Origin: Streptomyces sp. SCUT-3
GTDB lineage: Bacteria; Actinomycetota; Actinomycetes; Streptomycetales; Streptomycetaceae
Length of the DNA stretch: 64,000 nucleotides
Direction of reading: 5' to 3'
NCBI RefSeq assembly: GCF_014083985.1
Contig: NZ_CP046907.1
Coordinates: forward strand, 690,501 to 754,500
Shown here in pieces: positions 54,329 to 63,927 of this stretch (the stretch's first letter is position 1; every line of letters begins with the position of its first letter). Made by a program: the position numbers and the translations under genes. The notes below the pieces were generated by a model. It saw only the letters and a program-made list of their open reading frames with translations, was not told the origin of the DNA and made no database searches.

Positions 54329-57253
54329 CTACTTGACGTACAGGACGTGGTCGGTGTTCGCGGTCGTGACCCGCTCGCACCGGTAGGAGGACCAGCGGTG
54401 CTCGGCGACGAGCTTCCTGCCCACGGCCTCGCAGCCGGCCAGGTTCCGCAGGTCCTCGTACTTCGTCCAGTCCGCGGACTGGTTGGGCTTCAGCTTCGTC
54501 ACCGCGACGTGCTCGGCCACCCGGTTTCCGGCCGTGACCCCGTCGGTGCCGTCCCAGGAGTAGTGCACGCCCAGCCAGACCCGGCCCTGGGCGTCCTCCG
54601 CGGCCGCGCCCGAGAAGCTGGTGAAGGTGCGGGTCACGCCGACGGCGTTGGGGTCGTCGGTGGTGGCGGTGAACGTCATGGAGTCGGTGCGGAACCACTG
54701 CTCCATGGCCTTCGCCCACGCGCCGGCGAAGGTGGCGTGGCCGGAGATGTAGGCGGGGAACGCCGGCGAGAAGTGGGCCCCGTTGTAGTCCTGGGACAGC
54801 GGCTGCCAGTCGGGGTCGGCCGTGGTGGCGGCGTTGCCGTCGCCGTCGAGCCGGATCGCGGACTCGGGCCGCCACAGGTCCACCTCGGTGCGGTACTTGG
54901 CGTCCCAGGCGGTGATGGCGGCGTCTGCCATGGAGAAGGCGGCGAGCGCGAAGAGCTTGACGTTGCCCTCGAGGGAGACGTTGTTGCGGTCGGAGACGAT
55001 CCGGGTCATCTCGAACAGCTGCCCCGGCGGCTTGTAGGTGCCGTTGAGGTCGTTGGCCCAGAACAGGGCGGCCCGGGTCTGGTCGGCGGTCCGCGTCGTG
55101 GACTCCGCGCCGCCGATGTCCTTGACCTCGTTGACCTGGGTGGCGTAGGCCGAGCTGCCGAGCAGGCCGGCCATGGTGGTGTGGCCGGCGGGGCCGGCCG
55201 GCCGGAACTGCGAGCCGGAGGTGAGGGCGAACGGCTTGACCAGGCCCCAGTCGGGGGTGTCCCCGGGGGTTCCGTCGGTCGGCCGCCAGAAGCCCGGCGT
55301 CTCGCTGCCGTTGTACACGGTGCCGGAGACGGAGCCGTCGGCCTGCCGGGCGTTCAGCATCGCCGCGGCGGCCTGCTGGCCGACGGAGGTGCCGGCGGCG
55401 CGCTGCTCGGCGGTGACGGCGGCGGGGATGCTGGACCTGGCGTTCGCGATGTCGTCGTCGAAGTCGAGGTCCGGGTAGAGCGCGTCCAGCACCCCGAAGG
55501 CCGCGTGGTCGATGGCGCTGTTGATGTCGGGGACGGCCCCGGTGGAGGGGACCTTGACCAGGTAGGGGGCGCCCAGGCAGCGGGTGGCGCCCTCGGCGCA
55601 GCGGGCGGAGTTGGCGGCGTCGTAGATCGCGCCGTGCATCATCGCGCCGGCCCGGCTGAGGGGCCCGGGGGGACCGCCGACCGTGCGGTAGGTGGCCAGC
55701 AGCACGTCGTTCCAGTACTCGACGTGGTCCTTCACCGGGTCCGCCGGGGTCTGGTAGGTCACCAGCAGGGACGGGGCGTTGGCGACGTCGTCGCCGGAGG
55801 CGAAGATCTTGAACGACTCGTACTCGGTCTCGTTCGTGGCCCGCAGGCCGACGGCGTTCTGCGTCGCGTCGGTCTTCTTGGCCCACTTGCCCACCAGGTC
55901 GGTGATGTCGGAGTGGACCCACTGCACGGCGCAGTCGGCGGAGTGGCCGAGGGTCTCGGTGGAGGTGGCGACCTTGGCGCGCCACGCGGGCTGGTTGCTC
56001 CAGCGGGTCGAGGACGAGGCGAGGCCGGTGTCCCAGACCTCCCACGACTTCGGCGTGCAGGTGTCGGACCAGACCGCGTACAGGTTCAGCTCGGCGTTGA
56101 GGATCTCCTTGCCGAGGATGGCGTCGTACTGCGGGAAGTGCAGGAAGGAACGCGCCTGCTCCTTGCCGTACTCGCGTCCGACGAGCAGGGCGATGGAAGA
56201 CGACAGGTCCTCGGAGAAGCCCTTGCGCACGGAGGTGTCGAAGTTGCTGCCCAGGTAGACCGCCGGGTCGACGGTGACCGGGTACGTCGTGCCGGGGTCG
56301 GCCAGGAAGTCGCGGTCCGGGGAGAGCCGCAGTTCGACTCCGTCCGCGTCGCCGGCGTCCCGCCCGGCGATCTTCAGGCCGACCGGGGCGCGGTGGCCGC
56401 CCGTGCGCTTCTTCCCGCCGGCGGAGTCCCACATGACGGGGGCCGGGATCCGGCCGACGGTCCTGTCCTCGCCGTCGGTGAGGGTGACCGAGCCGTCGGC
56501 CCCGCGGACGGCGTCCAGGCCCTTCGCCCGCAGCGGCAGCGCGACGTCCTCGACGCGCTCGGCCGCCGAGCGGTCCTTGAGCACCAGGTACTGCTCGAAC
56601 CCGGTCCGGGTGGCCTCGACGACCAGGTCGGTGGCGGGCATGACGTTCACGTAGGTGGCCCGGTGGCCCTTGAGGACCGGCTCGGGCAGCTTGCCCTTCC
56701 AGCCCAGGGTGACGGTCCGCGCGCCGCTGCCGAGGGTGACCAGGTCTCCCCCGGCGGAGCCGGTGCCGCCGGAGAGCTTCAGCCCGCGCGGGTGGGCCTT
56801 CGCCCGCACCGAGCCGTCTGCGGCCTCGACCAGGGTGGCGTCGACGTCGACCCAGGCCCCGTTCCTCTTGAACCGGACGGGGCCGGCGTGGGCCTCCATC
56901 GTCATGGTGCCGTCCGGGTTGGCCCACACGGTGGTGTTCTCGGTACGGGCGCCGAGGACCTCGACCTGCCGCTCCTGCGCGGCGGCGGCGGTCCGGGCCG
57001 AGGCCTCGTCGGGCGCGGTGCCGGCCCCGGCACCCCCTGCCCGCGCCGGAGCGGCCTTCGCGGCCTTCGCGGCCTTCGCGGCCTTCGCGGCCTGTGCGGC
57101 CGGTGCGGCCGCGGCCGGCAGGGCCGCTCCCGCTGCCAGGCCGGCCTCGGCCAGCAGCAGTACCGACAGCGGTACCGCGAGGCTCCTCAGCCGCGCCCCC
57201 CTGCCGGGACTTTGTCCCGGTCTGCTTCGCGGCAGGCCTGCTTGTCTCTGCAC
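54329..57253 (-). CDS. Secreted DNRLRE / vanadium-haloperoxidase-like protein
   Basis: 974 aa. Signal region (about 22-50), an Ala-Ala-Lys repeat, then a beta-rich region typical of large secreted actinobacterial proteins (ENTTVWANPDGTMTMEAHAG). A DNRLRE-type domain follows (about 300-480, SSSTRWSNQPAWRAKVATST), and the C-terminal half is an acid phosphatase / vanadium haloperoxidase fold: R-x6-RP in RTEVDLWRP, AYISGHATF for the PSGH motif, and RVWLGVHYSWD giving R-x5-H-x3-D. The usual Lys of K-x6-RP is Arg. The start is uncertain; GTG 57253 is preceded by GAGAAGA. Confidence 0.85.
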   Translation of the reverse strand: MQRQAGLPRSRPGQSPGRGARLRSLAVPLSVLLLAEAGLAAGAALPAAAAPAAQAAKAAKAAKAAKAAPARAGGAGAGTAPDEASARTAAAAQERQVEVLGARTENTTVWANPDGTMTMEAHAGPVRFKRNGAWVDVDATLVEAADGSVRAKAHPRGLKLSGGTGSAGGDLVTLGSGARTVTLGWKGKLPEPVLKGHRATYVNVMPATDLVVEATRTGFEQYLVLKDRSAAERVEDVALPLRAKGLDAVRGADGSVTLTDGEDRTVGRIPAPVMWDSAGGKKRTGGHRAPVGLKIAGRDAGDADGVELRLSPDRDFLADPGTTYPVTVDPAVYLGSNFDTSVRKGFSEDLSSSIALLVGREYGKEQARSFLHFPQYDAILGKEILNAELNLYAVWSDTCTPKSWEVWDTGLASSSTRWSNQPAWRAKVATSTETLGHSADCAVQWVHSDITDLVGKWAKKTDATQNAVGLRATNETEYESFKIFASGDDVANAPSLLVTYQTPADPVKDHVEYWNDVLLATYRTVGGPPGPLSRAGAMMHGAIYDAANSARCAEGATRCLGAPYLVKVPSTGAVPDINSAIDHAAFGVLDALYPDLDFDDDIANARSSIPAAVTAEQRAAGTSVGQQAAAAMLNARQADGSVSGTVYNGSETPGFWRPTDGTPGDTPDWGLVKPFALTSGSQFRPAGPAGHTTMAGLLGSSAYATQVNEVKDIGGAESTTRTADQTRAALFWANDLNGTYKPPGQLFEMTRIVSDRNNVSLEGNVKLFALAAFSMADAAITAWDAKYRTEVDLWRPESAIRLDGDGNAATTADPDWQPLSQDYNGAHFSPAFPAYISGHATFAGAWAKAMEQWFRTDSMTFTATTDDPNAVGVTRTFTSFSGAAAEDAQGRVWLGVHYSWDGTDGVTAGNRVAEHVAVTKLKPNQSADWTKYEDLRNLAGCEAVGRKLVAEHRWSSYRCERVTTANTDHVLYVK

Positions 57254-57785
57254 TCTTCTCAACCCCCAGTTTCGACGACGTGCACGAACGAGCCCTTGGA
57301 CTCTTGCAGGCACCACCCGAAGACTTGACAAGTTCACAACAAGAGATGATGTGACAACAGTCATGCCCGGAATGGGGAACTCCGTTAAGTAAAGGCGTAT
57401 TTCCGCGCATCCACACCCATCGCGGCCCACTCCCCCGCCCCCGTCCCCACCCCCGGGCCGCACTCCGGGCCGCACTCCGGACCGCGCCCCGGATCGCACC
57501 TCCCGCTCACGCCTCCCGGCGCCACCGCTCTCCCGGCCGGAGCCCCTCGCCATGATCACCCGGACGCTCAGCTGGCGTGAGGGCCGTCACCCCGGACACC
57601 CGGAACCCCGCGGCACTGAAACCCCGAAACCCCTGGGGAACCGGCCTCGCACCTCCCCTGCCTGCACGGTTGCCCCCTTGCCCGACGGCGGCACGGCCAC
57701 GGCGTTCCGCCGGGCGACACCCTCTGTGCGACCGGAAAGGCAGTTGGCTAGCATGTGAGCACCGCCTAGCTCGAAAGATGAACCT
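57254..57785. promoter_or_regulatory. Divergent promoter region before the GAPDH gene
   Basis: 532 nt without a convincing gene. The part next to the haloperoxidase-like gene (57300-57400) is AT-richer and should hold its minus-strand promoter. Near GAPDH, TAGCAT at 57749-57754 is a good -10 for the plus strand. Between lie short C/G-rich repeats (57440-57490). A 68-codon plus-strand frame at 57552-57758 lacks a ribosome site and is rejected. Confidence 0.45.
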
Positions 57786-59231
57786 GTGACTGCGACCGTG
57801 GACTCGTTCACCAACTGGAAGAACCGCGAAGAGATCGCGGAATCGATGATCCCGATGATCGGGAAGCTGCACCGGGAGCGGGACGTCACGGTCCTGGTCC
57901 ACAGCCGATCCTTGGTGAACAAGTCGGTGGTCAGCATCCTCAAGACCCACCGCTTCGCCCGCCAGATAGCGGGCGAGGAGCTCTCGGTCACCGAGACCCT
58001 GCCGTTCCTGCAGGCGCTCACCACGCTCGACCTGGGCCCGTCCCAGATCGACATCGGCATGCTCGCCGCGCTGTACAAGAGCGACGACCGCGGCCTGTCG
58101 GTGGAGGAGTTCACCACCGAGGCCGTCGCCGGCGCCCTGGGCGACAACAAGATCGAGCGCCGCGAGCCGCGCGACGTCGTCCTCTACGGCTTCGGCCGCA
58201 TCGGCCGCCTCGTCGCCCGCCTGCTCATCGAGAAGGCCGGCTCCGGGAACGGCCTGCGGCTGCGCGCCATCGTCGTCCGCAAGGCCGCCGGCCAGGACCT
58301 CGTCAAGCGCGCCTCGCTGCTGCGCCGCGACTCCATCCACGGCCAGTTCCAGGGCACGATCACCGTCGACGAGGCGAACAGCACGATCCTCGCCAACGGC
58401 AACGAGATCAAGGTCATCTACTCCGACGACCCGACGTCGGTCGACTACACGGCGTACGGCATCAACAACGCCATCCTCATCGACAACACCGGCAAGTGGC
58501 GCGACCGCGAGGGCCTGTCGAAGCACCTGCGCCCCGGCATCGACAAGGTCGTCCTGACCGCGCCGGGCAAGGGCGACGTCCCCAACATCGTCCACGGCGT
58601 CAACCACGACATGATCAAGCCGGACGAGCAGATCCTGTCCTGCGCCTCCTGCACCACCAACGCGATCGTCCCGCCGCTGAAGGCCATGGCCGACGAGTAC
58701 GGCGTGCTGAGCGGCCACGTGGAGACCGTCCACTCGTTCACCAACGACCAGAACCTGCTGGACAACTACCACAAGGCCGACCGCCGCGGCCGCTCGGCGC
58801 CGCTCAACATGGTCATCACCGAGACCGGTGCCGCGTCCGCCGTCGCCAAGGCGCTGCCCGGCCTCAAGGCGAAGATCACCGGCAGCTCGATCCGCGTCCC
58901 GGTGCCGGACGTCTCGATCGCGATCCTCAACCTGCGCCTCGGACGCGAGACCACCCGCGAGGAGGTCCTCGACTACCTGCGCAACGTCTCGCTGACCTCG
59001 CCGCTCAAGCGCCAGATCGACTTCACCACCGCCCCCGACGCGGTCTCCAGCGACTTCATCGGCTCGCGTCACGCCTCGATCGTCGACGCCGGCCCCACCA
59101 AGGTCGAGGGCGACAACGCGATCCTCTACCTGTGGTACGACAACGAGTTCGGCTACTCCTGCCAGGTCATCCGCGTCGTCCAGTACGTCTCCGGGGTGGA
59201 GTACCCGACCTTCCCGGCCCCGGCGGTCTGA
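57786..59231 (+). CDS. gap: Glyceraldehyde-3-phosphate dehydrogenase, long form
   Basis: 481 aa. Catalyses NAD(P)-dependent oxidation of glyceraldehyde-3-phosphate to 1,3-bisphosphoglycerate, or the reverse. The Rossmann domain starts at about residue 135 (VVLYGFGRIGRLVARLL). The catalytic Cys is residue 289 in SCASCTTNAIVP, followed by VETVHSFTNDQNLLDN and the closing YDNEFGYSCQVI. About 130 residues precede the standard fold, an N-terminal extension found in a distinct actinobacterial and proteobacterial GAPDH class. GTG 57786 has GAAAGA upstream. A 23-bp hairpin follows. Housekeeping or gluconeogenic role likely. Confidence 0.92.
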   Translation: MTATVDSFTNWKNREEIAESMIPMIGKLHRERDVTVLVHSRSLVNKSVVSILKTHRFARQIAGEELSVTETLPFLQALTTLDLGPSQIDIGMLAALYKSDDRGLSVEEFTTEAVAGALGDNKIERREPRDVVLYGFGRIGRLVARLLIEKAGSGNGLRLRAIVVRKAAGQDLVKRASLLRRDSIHGQFQGTITVDEANSTILANGNEIKVIYSDDPTSVDYTAYGINNAILIDNTGKWRDREGLSKHLRPGIDKVVLTAPGKGDVPNIVHGVNHDMIKPDEQILSCASCTTNAIVPPLKAMADEYGVLSGHVETVHSFTNDQNLLDNYHKADRRGRSAPLNMVITETGAASAVAKALPGLKAKITGSSIRVPVPDVSIAILNLRLGRETTREEVLDYLRNVSLTSPLKRQIDFTTAPDAVSSDFIGSRHASIVDAGPTKVEGDNAILYLWYDNEFGYSCQVIRVVQYVSGVEYPTFPAPAV

Positions 59232-59270
59232 CCCTCACGGCCCGACCGCGGCGGGCCCGAACCGGCGTCC

Positions 59271-59329
59271 CGACAAGGCGGGGCGGCGACCGGATGCCGA
59301 CAGGCACCGGTCGCCGCCCCGCCTTGTCG
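59271..59329. terminator. Strong terminator after the GAPDH gene
   Basis: Perfect 23-bp arms (59271-59293 and 59307-59329) around a 13-nt loop that itself contains TGCC-GACA-GGCA. It lies between convergent stop codons and can serve both directions. Confidence 0.85.
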
Positions 59330-59389
59330 CGCGTTCCGGGCCCTGTGCTCCCTGCCCGTGCACGGACCGGGGGTTCCGCCGTACTGGTG

Positions 59390-60730
59390 TCACCTGCCCG
59401 GATACTGCCCGTACCCCTCTCCGAGGTACGGCGGCGGCGGGGCGTACCGGTGCGCGCGATCCCCCGCTGCGGCGAACCAGGCGTTCGAGCCCCGCAGGAT
59501 CAGCAGGACGAAGACCGCGATGTATCCCAGGACCGCGAGGGCCGTGGTCAGGTAGACGGCCTGGGGCGCCCACTGCGGGTAGATCTCGGTGAAGCTGGGG
59601 AACGGGTCCTGGTACTGCCCCGCACCCACGCTCTCCTTCAGCCGCTGCGACTCCTCCGTGAGCCGGCTGATGGTGGCCTGTGAGACCGCGGTCAGGAGGG
59701 CCCGGCCCATGGCCAGTGCCGCGAACAGCGCCGTGGTGACGAGTACCGTGATGCGTGCCCGCGGCCGGGGCAGCCGGATGGCGAGTGCCAGGCCGATCAG
59801 GAGCGCTGCGACGGCAACCAGGGCCACGACCAGGATGACGGTCGGCCCCGCGGCAGTGGCCGGGAGCTGGGGGAAGGCCACGTCGATGCCGTACTGAGCG
59901 GTTTGCTCCTCCATGGTCCGCCGGTAGTCGTCGAGCCAGCTCAGTACGGCCTGGTACGTCCGGATCTCCACGACGGCGGCTACGAGGGTGACGACCGCGA
60001 TGCCCACCAGGACCGCCATGGCCGCGGTGACGGCGACCGGCCGGCGTGCGCCCTGGAGCGGCGGTGGCGGCTGGCTGGGAGACGGCGGTAGGTGGCCGGG
60101 CGGGGGCAGGTGGCTGGGCGGAGGCAGATGCCTGGGTGGGGGCGACTGACTTATGGGGGCGGGAGGGTGACCGGGTGGTGGGGGAATCGCCGGTGGCGCG
60201 GACGGGGGACGCTCGCTCCGGCGGGCCGACGGGGCTGCGCGGAAGTACGCGTGGGAAGCGGGCAGCGCCAACAGGGTGACCGAACCGAGCGTCAGCAGCA
60301 GCATTCCGACGGCCACGGTCCGGGTCATGTCGCCGTACCAGGGAACGGAGTCGTAGAAGTCGACGGTGAGCAGAGCGACGTTGAAGCAGACGGACAGTCC
60401 GCCGACGCCCCAGGTCGTCACCCGGGCCCCCTGTCGTCCCCGTCCGTCGAGCAGGGACAGCAACAGGCAGACGCCGCCGAACACGATCGTGGACACGGCG
60501 AACCCGGTCAGCCCGTATGCGGCCAGGTCCCCTGCGGCGCCGTCGGCGGCTTCTTCGCTCCGCCGGTGGCTGAACTCGGGGACGGCGAAGAACGTGCCGA
60601 CCGAGGAGACCAGGGCCAGCGCGGCCACCCCGGCGAACAGGTAGCTCGCCGCGAACACGGCGCCCGGTACCGCCGGCGCTGTCGGTGGCGTCGGTTCCGC
60701 CAGTGGCGGTTCCACCCTTGTCGTGGTCAC
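59390..60730 (-). CDS. Multi-pass membrane protein with a proline-rich central loop
   Basis: 446 aa. At least seven predicted membrane helices in two groups: about residues 20-160 (SYLFAGVAALALVSSVGTFF onward) and 235-430. Between them lies a long Pro-rich loop of PP and HLPPPGHLPP-type repeats (about 180-230), and the C-terminus is Pro/Tyr/Gly-rich. GTG 60730 overlaps the TGA of the upstream gene (GTGA). It is the last gene of a three-gene operon of unknown function and converges on the GAPDH terminator. No family recognised. Confidence 0.78.
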   Translation of the reverse strand: MTTTRVEPPLAEPTPPTAPAVPGAVFAASYLFAGVAALALVSSVGTFFAVPEFSHRRSEEAADGAAGDLAAYGLTGFAVSTIVFGGVCLLLSLLDGRGRQGARVTTWGVGGLSVCFNVALLTVDFYDSVPWYGDMTRTVAVGMLLLTLGSVTLLALPASHAYFRAAPSARRSERPPSAPPAIPPPPGHPPAPISQSPPPRHLPPPSHLPPPGHLPPSPSQPPPPLQGARRPVAVTAAMAVLVGIAVVTLVAAVVEIRTYQAVLSWLDDYRRTMEEQTAQYGIDVAFPQLPATAAGPTVILVVALVAVAALLIGLALAIRLPRPRARITVLVTTALFAALAMGRALLTAVSQATISRLTEESQRLKESVGAGQYQDPFPSFTEIYPQWAPQAVYLTTALAVLGYIAVFVLLILRGSNAWFAAAGDRAHRYAPPPPYLGEGYGQYPGR

Positions 60731-62997
60731 CGGCCCGCCCCCGTCGACGAGTTCGCCCGGCGGCGCCACAACAGCGTGCCGCCCGTCACGAACCAGGCGA
60801 TGAGCGGCGCGGCCCCCAGCACGTAGAACAGCGGCTTCGACGTTGCCGGTTCGGGACTGGCGAAGGCCTCGGCCGGGGGCACGGCGGTGGTCTGGCCGCC
60901 GAGCCAGACCTCGCTTCCCTCGCCGCTCGGCTCGTGCAGCGCGTTGCGCGCCGTGGCCGTCAGCCCGGGATGGTCCTCGGTGAACCTGGTCGCGCTCAAC
61001 CGGTTCTGGTTGATCCGGCTGAAATCCACCCCGCCGTAGATGTAGGTACGGGTGTACACGACGTTGCCCTTGGTGGTGGTGTGCTTCACCTTGAACTCGC
61101 CGTCCTTGTACGACTTGACGTAGCGGTCGAAGACCTCACGGGGCGTCCACTTCTCCCGGGAGGCCCATCGGCTGATGTCGCCCTTGCCGATGAGGTCCGA
61201 GTACGCGGTGTGCTTGGTGGCGCTGCGCTTGCGGAACCACTCGGCGGCGACCCGGCTGGCGTAGACCCGGCGCAGGTCGGCGTACTCGGGCGCGGAGTTC
61301 ACCGCTTTCTGGACCTGCGGCAGGATCGTCGTGCGGTACACCGACTCGTTGTGCCGGGTGCTGGCCTCGTCCTGCTGCCCGCAGCCGCTGTCGCCGCCGG
61401 CGCCCGGGGTCTTGACGACCTCCGACTCCATCTTCACCAGCAGCGGCGCGTCCAGGATGAACAGCTCGTTGCCGTTGTCGCGGACGGTGGCCGTGTCGGG
61501 CACGATCCACTGCCTCATGGACACGCACTTGGCCTCGCCCCGCAGGGAGTCCCAGTACTTCCTGCCGGCCTTGGTGTCGGGGTGGATGAACTTCGCCACC
61601 GACTTCTTCATCGCCAGGTCGGCCTCCAGCAGCACCCGCCCGGCGTCGGTCCTGCCGAACTTCTCGTCAATGATCCGGTCGGGCTCGTCCGGGTTGAGGT
61701 TGACGGTGAACGCGGAGGGCGGGAGCGCCAGCCAGACGAAGAACGAGTCCGAGGCGAGCTGCGCGGCGCGCCGACCGCCGAAGGACGGCTCGTCGGTCGT
61801 CAGGGCGTCGGCCTTGAACGCGTACTGCACACCGGAGCCGTTGTGGTAGGTGTCGGAGACGTAGCGCAGCTCCAGCGTCGAGAAGTCGACGCCGCCCAGG
61901 TCCTCGGCCAGCTCGGGGTGGCCGGATTCCGCGGCGAGCTGTTTGTCGACCTCGCGCAGCTCGGCGGCCTCCTCCGGGGTGTCCCCGGAGTCGGCGATCT
62001 CCGCCGGTGCCGCGGCCGGGGCCTGGTACTGCTCCGGGGCGCGCAGAATGTCGTCGGCGGAGGCGCCGCCCTGCGGCCCGCCGCCCTGCGGCCCGTCCTT
62101 GGGGGTGCCGCCGCCGTCGGGACCGCTTCCGTCGGAACCACTGCCGTCGGGACCGCCGTCGTCCGGGGTCTTGAACTGGTCGCCCGGGTCGGCCGGCGGG
62201 CCGCCCGTGTTGATCACCTTCTTCTGCGCCGGCACCACGACGTAGTCGATACCGGCCTCCTTGAGCAGTCTCTTGGACTTCGCGCTCGGCGGTACGGCGA
62301 AGAGGTACACCAGCCGCCGGGGATCGGCCTTCCCCCGCTCGGCCTCGACGAACGCCTTGTCCCGTGCCAGTTCCTTCTCACTGATGCCGCTGCCGGACTT
62401 GAGTTCGTAGTACAGGCCGAGTTCCACGTTGGCCAAGTCGTAGTAGCGGTTCACCTCGGGGACGTTCAACTCGGTCTGCCAGCCGTGGTTCGCGCCGAGC
62501 TTGAGCCGTTCCACCACATGTTGGACGAAGGCCTTGCCCTGGTTGTCGTTGCCCTGATTCGGAATGTACCTCCGGAGCCACTTGTCCCAGGGCGCCACGG
62601 GTCTCGGCCGATCGCCCACGGGATTGGCGAGGTACTTGTTCAGCTCCTTGGCCTTGTCCCGCTGGTAGTCCTGCCTTCGTTTCAGGGCGTGCTGCCAGAA
62701 ACCCGAAATCGTGGCCCTCTTGTCGAGCATCGCCGCCGCGATCTCGTAGCTCTTCGGCTCGGCCCTGCCACGCAGCCACTCGGCGGGGTTCTCGTACTCG
62801 TACGTCTGCTTCTTGCCCATCGGAGCCTGGCGGGACCCGCCCGGAAGGGTTTCCGGATCCGGCGCGGGCCCGTCGAAACTGGGCAGCGGCACCGGCTTCG
62901 GCGCGGCCACTCCCGTGTCCGCCCACCCGAGCGGCCCGCACAGCGCCGCCAGCGTCACTGCGACCAACCACGTTCGAACCCGACGACGTCCGCGCAC
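60727..62997 (-). CDS. Secreted, membrane-anchored protein with nuclease-like motif
   Basis: 756 aa. Signal peptide (about 1-32). Residues about 155-260 read RYYDLANVELGLYYELKSGS, a D-x(n)-E-x-K pattern, and continue with KAFVEAERGKADPRRLVYLF, resembling PD-(D/E)XK restriction-endonuclease-fold toxin domains. A Gly/Asp/Ser-rich linker follows (about 275-315), then a large domain of unknown fold with a few cysteines, and a C-terminal membrane helix (about 722-742) before an Arg-rich tail. GTG 62997 is 6 nt after GGGGGAG; a TTG two codons earlier is too close to it. Flanked in an operon by a membrane protein and a duplicated-domain protein. Confidence 0.75.
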   Translation of the reverse strand: MRGRRRVRTWLVAVTLAALCGPLGWADTGVAAPKPVPLPSFDGPAPDPETLPGGSRQAPMGKKQTYEYENPAEWLRGRAEPKSYEIAAAMLDKRATISGFWQHALKRRQDYQRDKAKELNKYLANPVGDRPRPVAPWDKWLRRYIPNQGNDNQGKAFVQHVVERLKLGANHGWQTELNVPEVNRYYDLANVELGLYYELKSGSGISEKELARDKAFVEAERGKADPRRLVYLFAVPPSAKSKRLLKEAGIDYVVVPAQKKVINTGGPPADPGDQFKTPDDGGPDGSGSDGSGPDGGGTPKDGPQGGGPQGGASADDILRAPEQYQAPAAAPAEIADSGDTPEEAAELREVDKQLAAESGHPELAEDLGGVDFSTLELRYVSDTYHNGSGVQYAFKADALTTDEPSFGGRRAAQLASDSFFVWLALPPSAFTVNLNPDEPDRIIDEKFGRTDAGRVLLEADLAMKKSVAKFIHPDTKAGRKYWDSLRGEAKCVSMRQWIVPDTATVRDNGNELFILDAPLLVKMESEVVKTPGAGGDSGCGQQDEASTRHNESVYRTTILPQVQKAVNSAPEYADLRRVYASRVAAEWFRKRSATKHTAYSDLIGKGDISRWASREKWTPREVFDRYVKSYKDGEFKVKHTTTKGNVVYTRTYIYGGVDFSRINQNRLSATRFTEDHPGLTATARNALHEPSGEGSEVWLGGQTTAVPPAEAFASPEPATSKPLFYVLGAAPLIAWFVTGGTLLWRRRANSSTGAGR

Positions 62998-63063
62998 GAC
63001 CAACTCCCCCTGCAGAAAAAGGCGTCGGTCAACCTAGCGCCACATGCCCAACGGGAGACAGGG

Positions 63064-63927
63064 TCAAGTGAGCCGATCGTAGGCGCGTCGAAGCACACCC
63101 GGCGCACGGTCGGCGAGCGCGACCTGGATCAGCAGGAACGGCACCGCCACCGTCCCGTCCGGGATCAGCTGGTCCAGGAAGGGACGCCCGACGAACATGT
63201 TGTCCCCGTCCGGCTCACCCGGGTGGTAGCACCACTGCGCGCGCATCACCGGCCGCAGCACCTCTCCGAGGTACCACGAGGCCCCGTCGGCGAACTCCGG
63301 GTGCGCCGCCAACTCGTCCGGTCCGGACACCCGTCGCCGCGCCTCCGCCTCGAGCTCGTCCAGGGATGCCTGGCTGAAGTCCCAGAGTCCGGGCCTCTCC
63401 GCGTACGTGGCGAGCCAGGCCGGCAGGCCCGCTGCGTGCTTCGCCAGCCACGCGTCCAGGTACGGCGAGTCGAACGTGGCCGTCGGGTCCTGGTCGAGGC
63501 CCGGGGTCGGCTCCTTGACCGGCGTCCAGCCGGGGGCGGCGGTCTGCTTCTCGGCGACCGCCCGCTCCAGTTCCCGCAGGCTGCGGCCGAACTCGTCGCC
63601 GTCCCGTTGCTGCCGGGCCCGTTCGACCAGCTCCGCCGGGCAGACCGCCGGCAGTCCGAGCTCGGGATCCGGCAGTACGACGGGCAGACCACGCCGCTCG
63701 TCCCAGGCCCAGCGCCCGCCGGCCACCGACAGCAGGGCTTCCCCCAGGTATCCGGCGACCCGCTCCATGAAGTCCGCCCCGGGCTCGATCCGGGCGACCA
63801 GCTCCGCCTCCAGGCGGGCCAGCGACGCCGGCGAGCGGTCCGTCAGCGAGCCGTCCGGCCACTCGAAGTCCACCAGGCCTGCCAGCCGGGGCTGCATGCC
63901 CTCCAGCCAGTCCTCCAAAGGATCCAC
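63064..63927 (-). CDS. Hypothetical protein with an internal duplication
   Basis: 287 aa, cytoplasmic, acidic. The two halves look related: LARLEAELVARIEPGADF...GYLGEALLSVAGGRWAWD and LDELEAEARRRVSG...WYLGEVLRPVMRAQWCYH, so an internal duplication of about 130 residues is likely. GTG 63927 is supported by GGGAG 5 nt upstream. It precedes the nuclease-motif gene by 66 nt on the same strand. Its size, acidity and position would fit an immunity protein for that neighbour, but nothing direct shows this. Confidence 0.75.
   Translation of the reverse strand: MDPLEDWLEGMQPRLAGLVDFEWPDGSLTDRSPASLARLEAELVARIEPGADFMERVAGYLGEALLSVAGGRWAWDERRGLPVVLPDPELGLPAVCPAELVERARQQRDGDEFGRSLRELERAVAEKQTAAPGWTPVKEPTPGLDQDPTATFDSPYLDAWLAKHAAGLPAWLATYAERPGLWDFSQASLDELEAEARRRVSGPDELAAHPEFADGASWYLGEVLRPVMRAQWCYHPGEPDGDNMFVGRPFLDQLIPDGTVAVPFLLIQVALADRAPGVLRRAYDRLT

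Noticed and set aside
57552-57758. Small frame upstream of GAPDH
   Set aside because: No ribosome site and Pro/Arg-rich; it lies in the promoter region.
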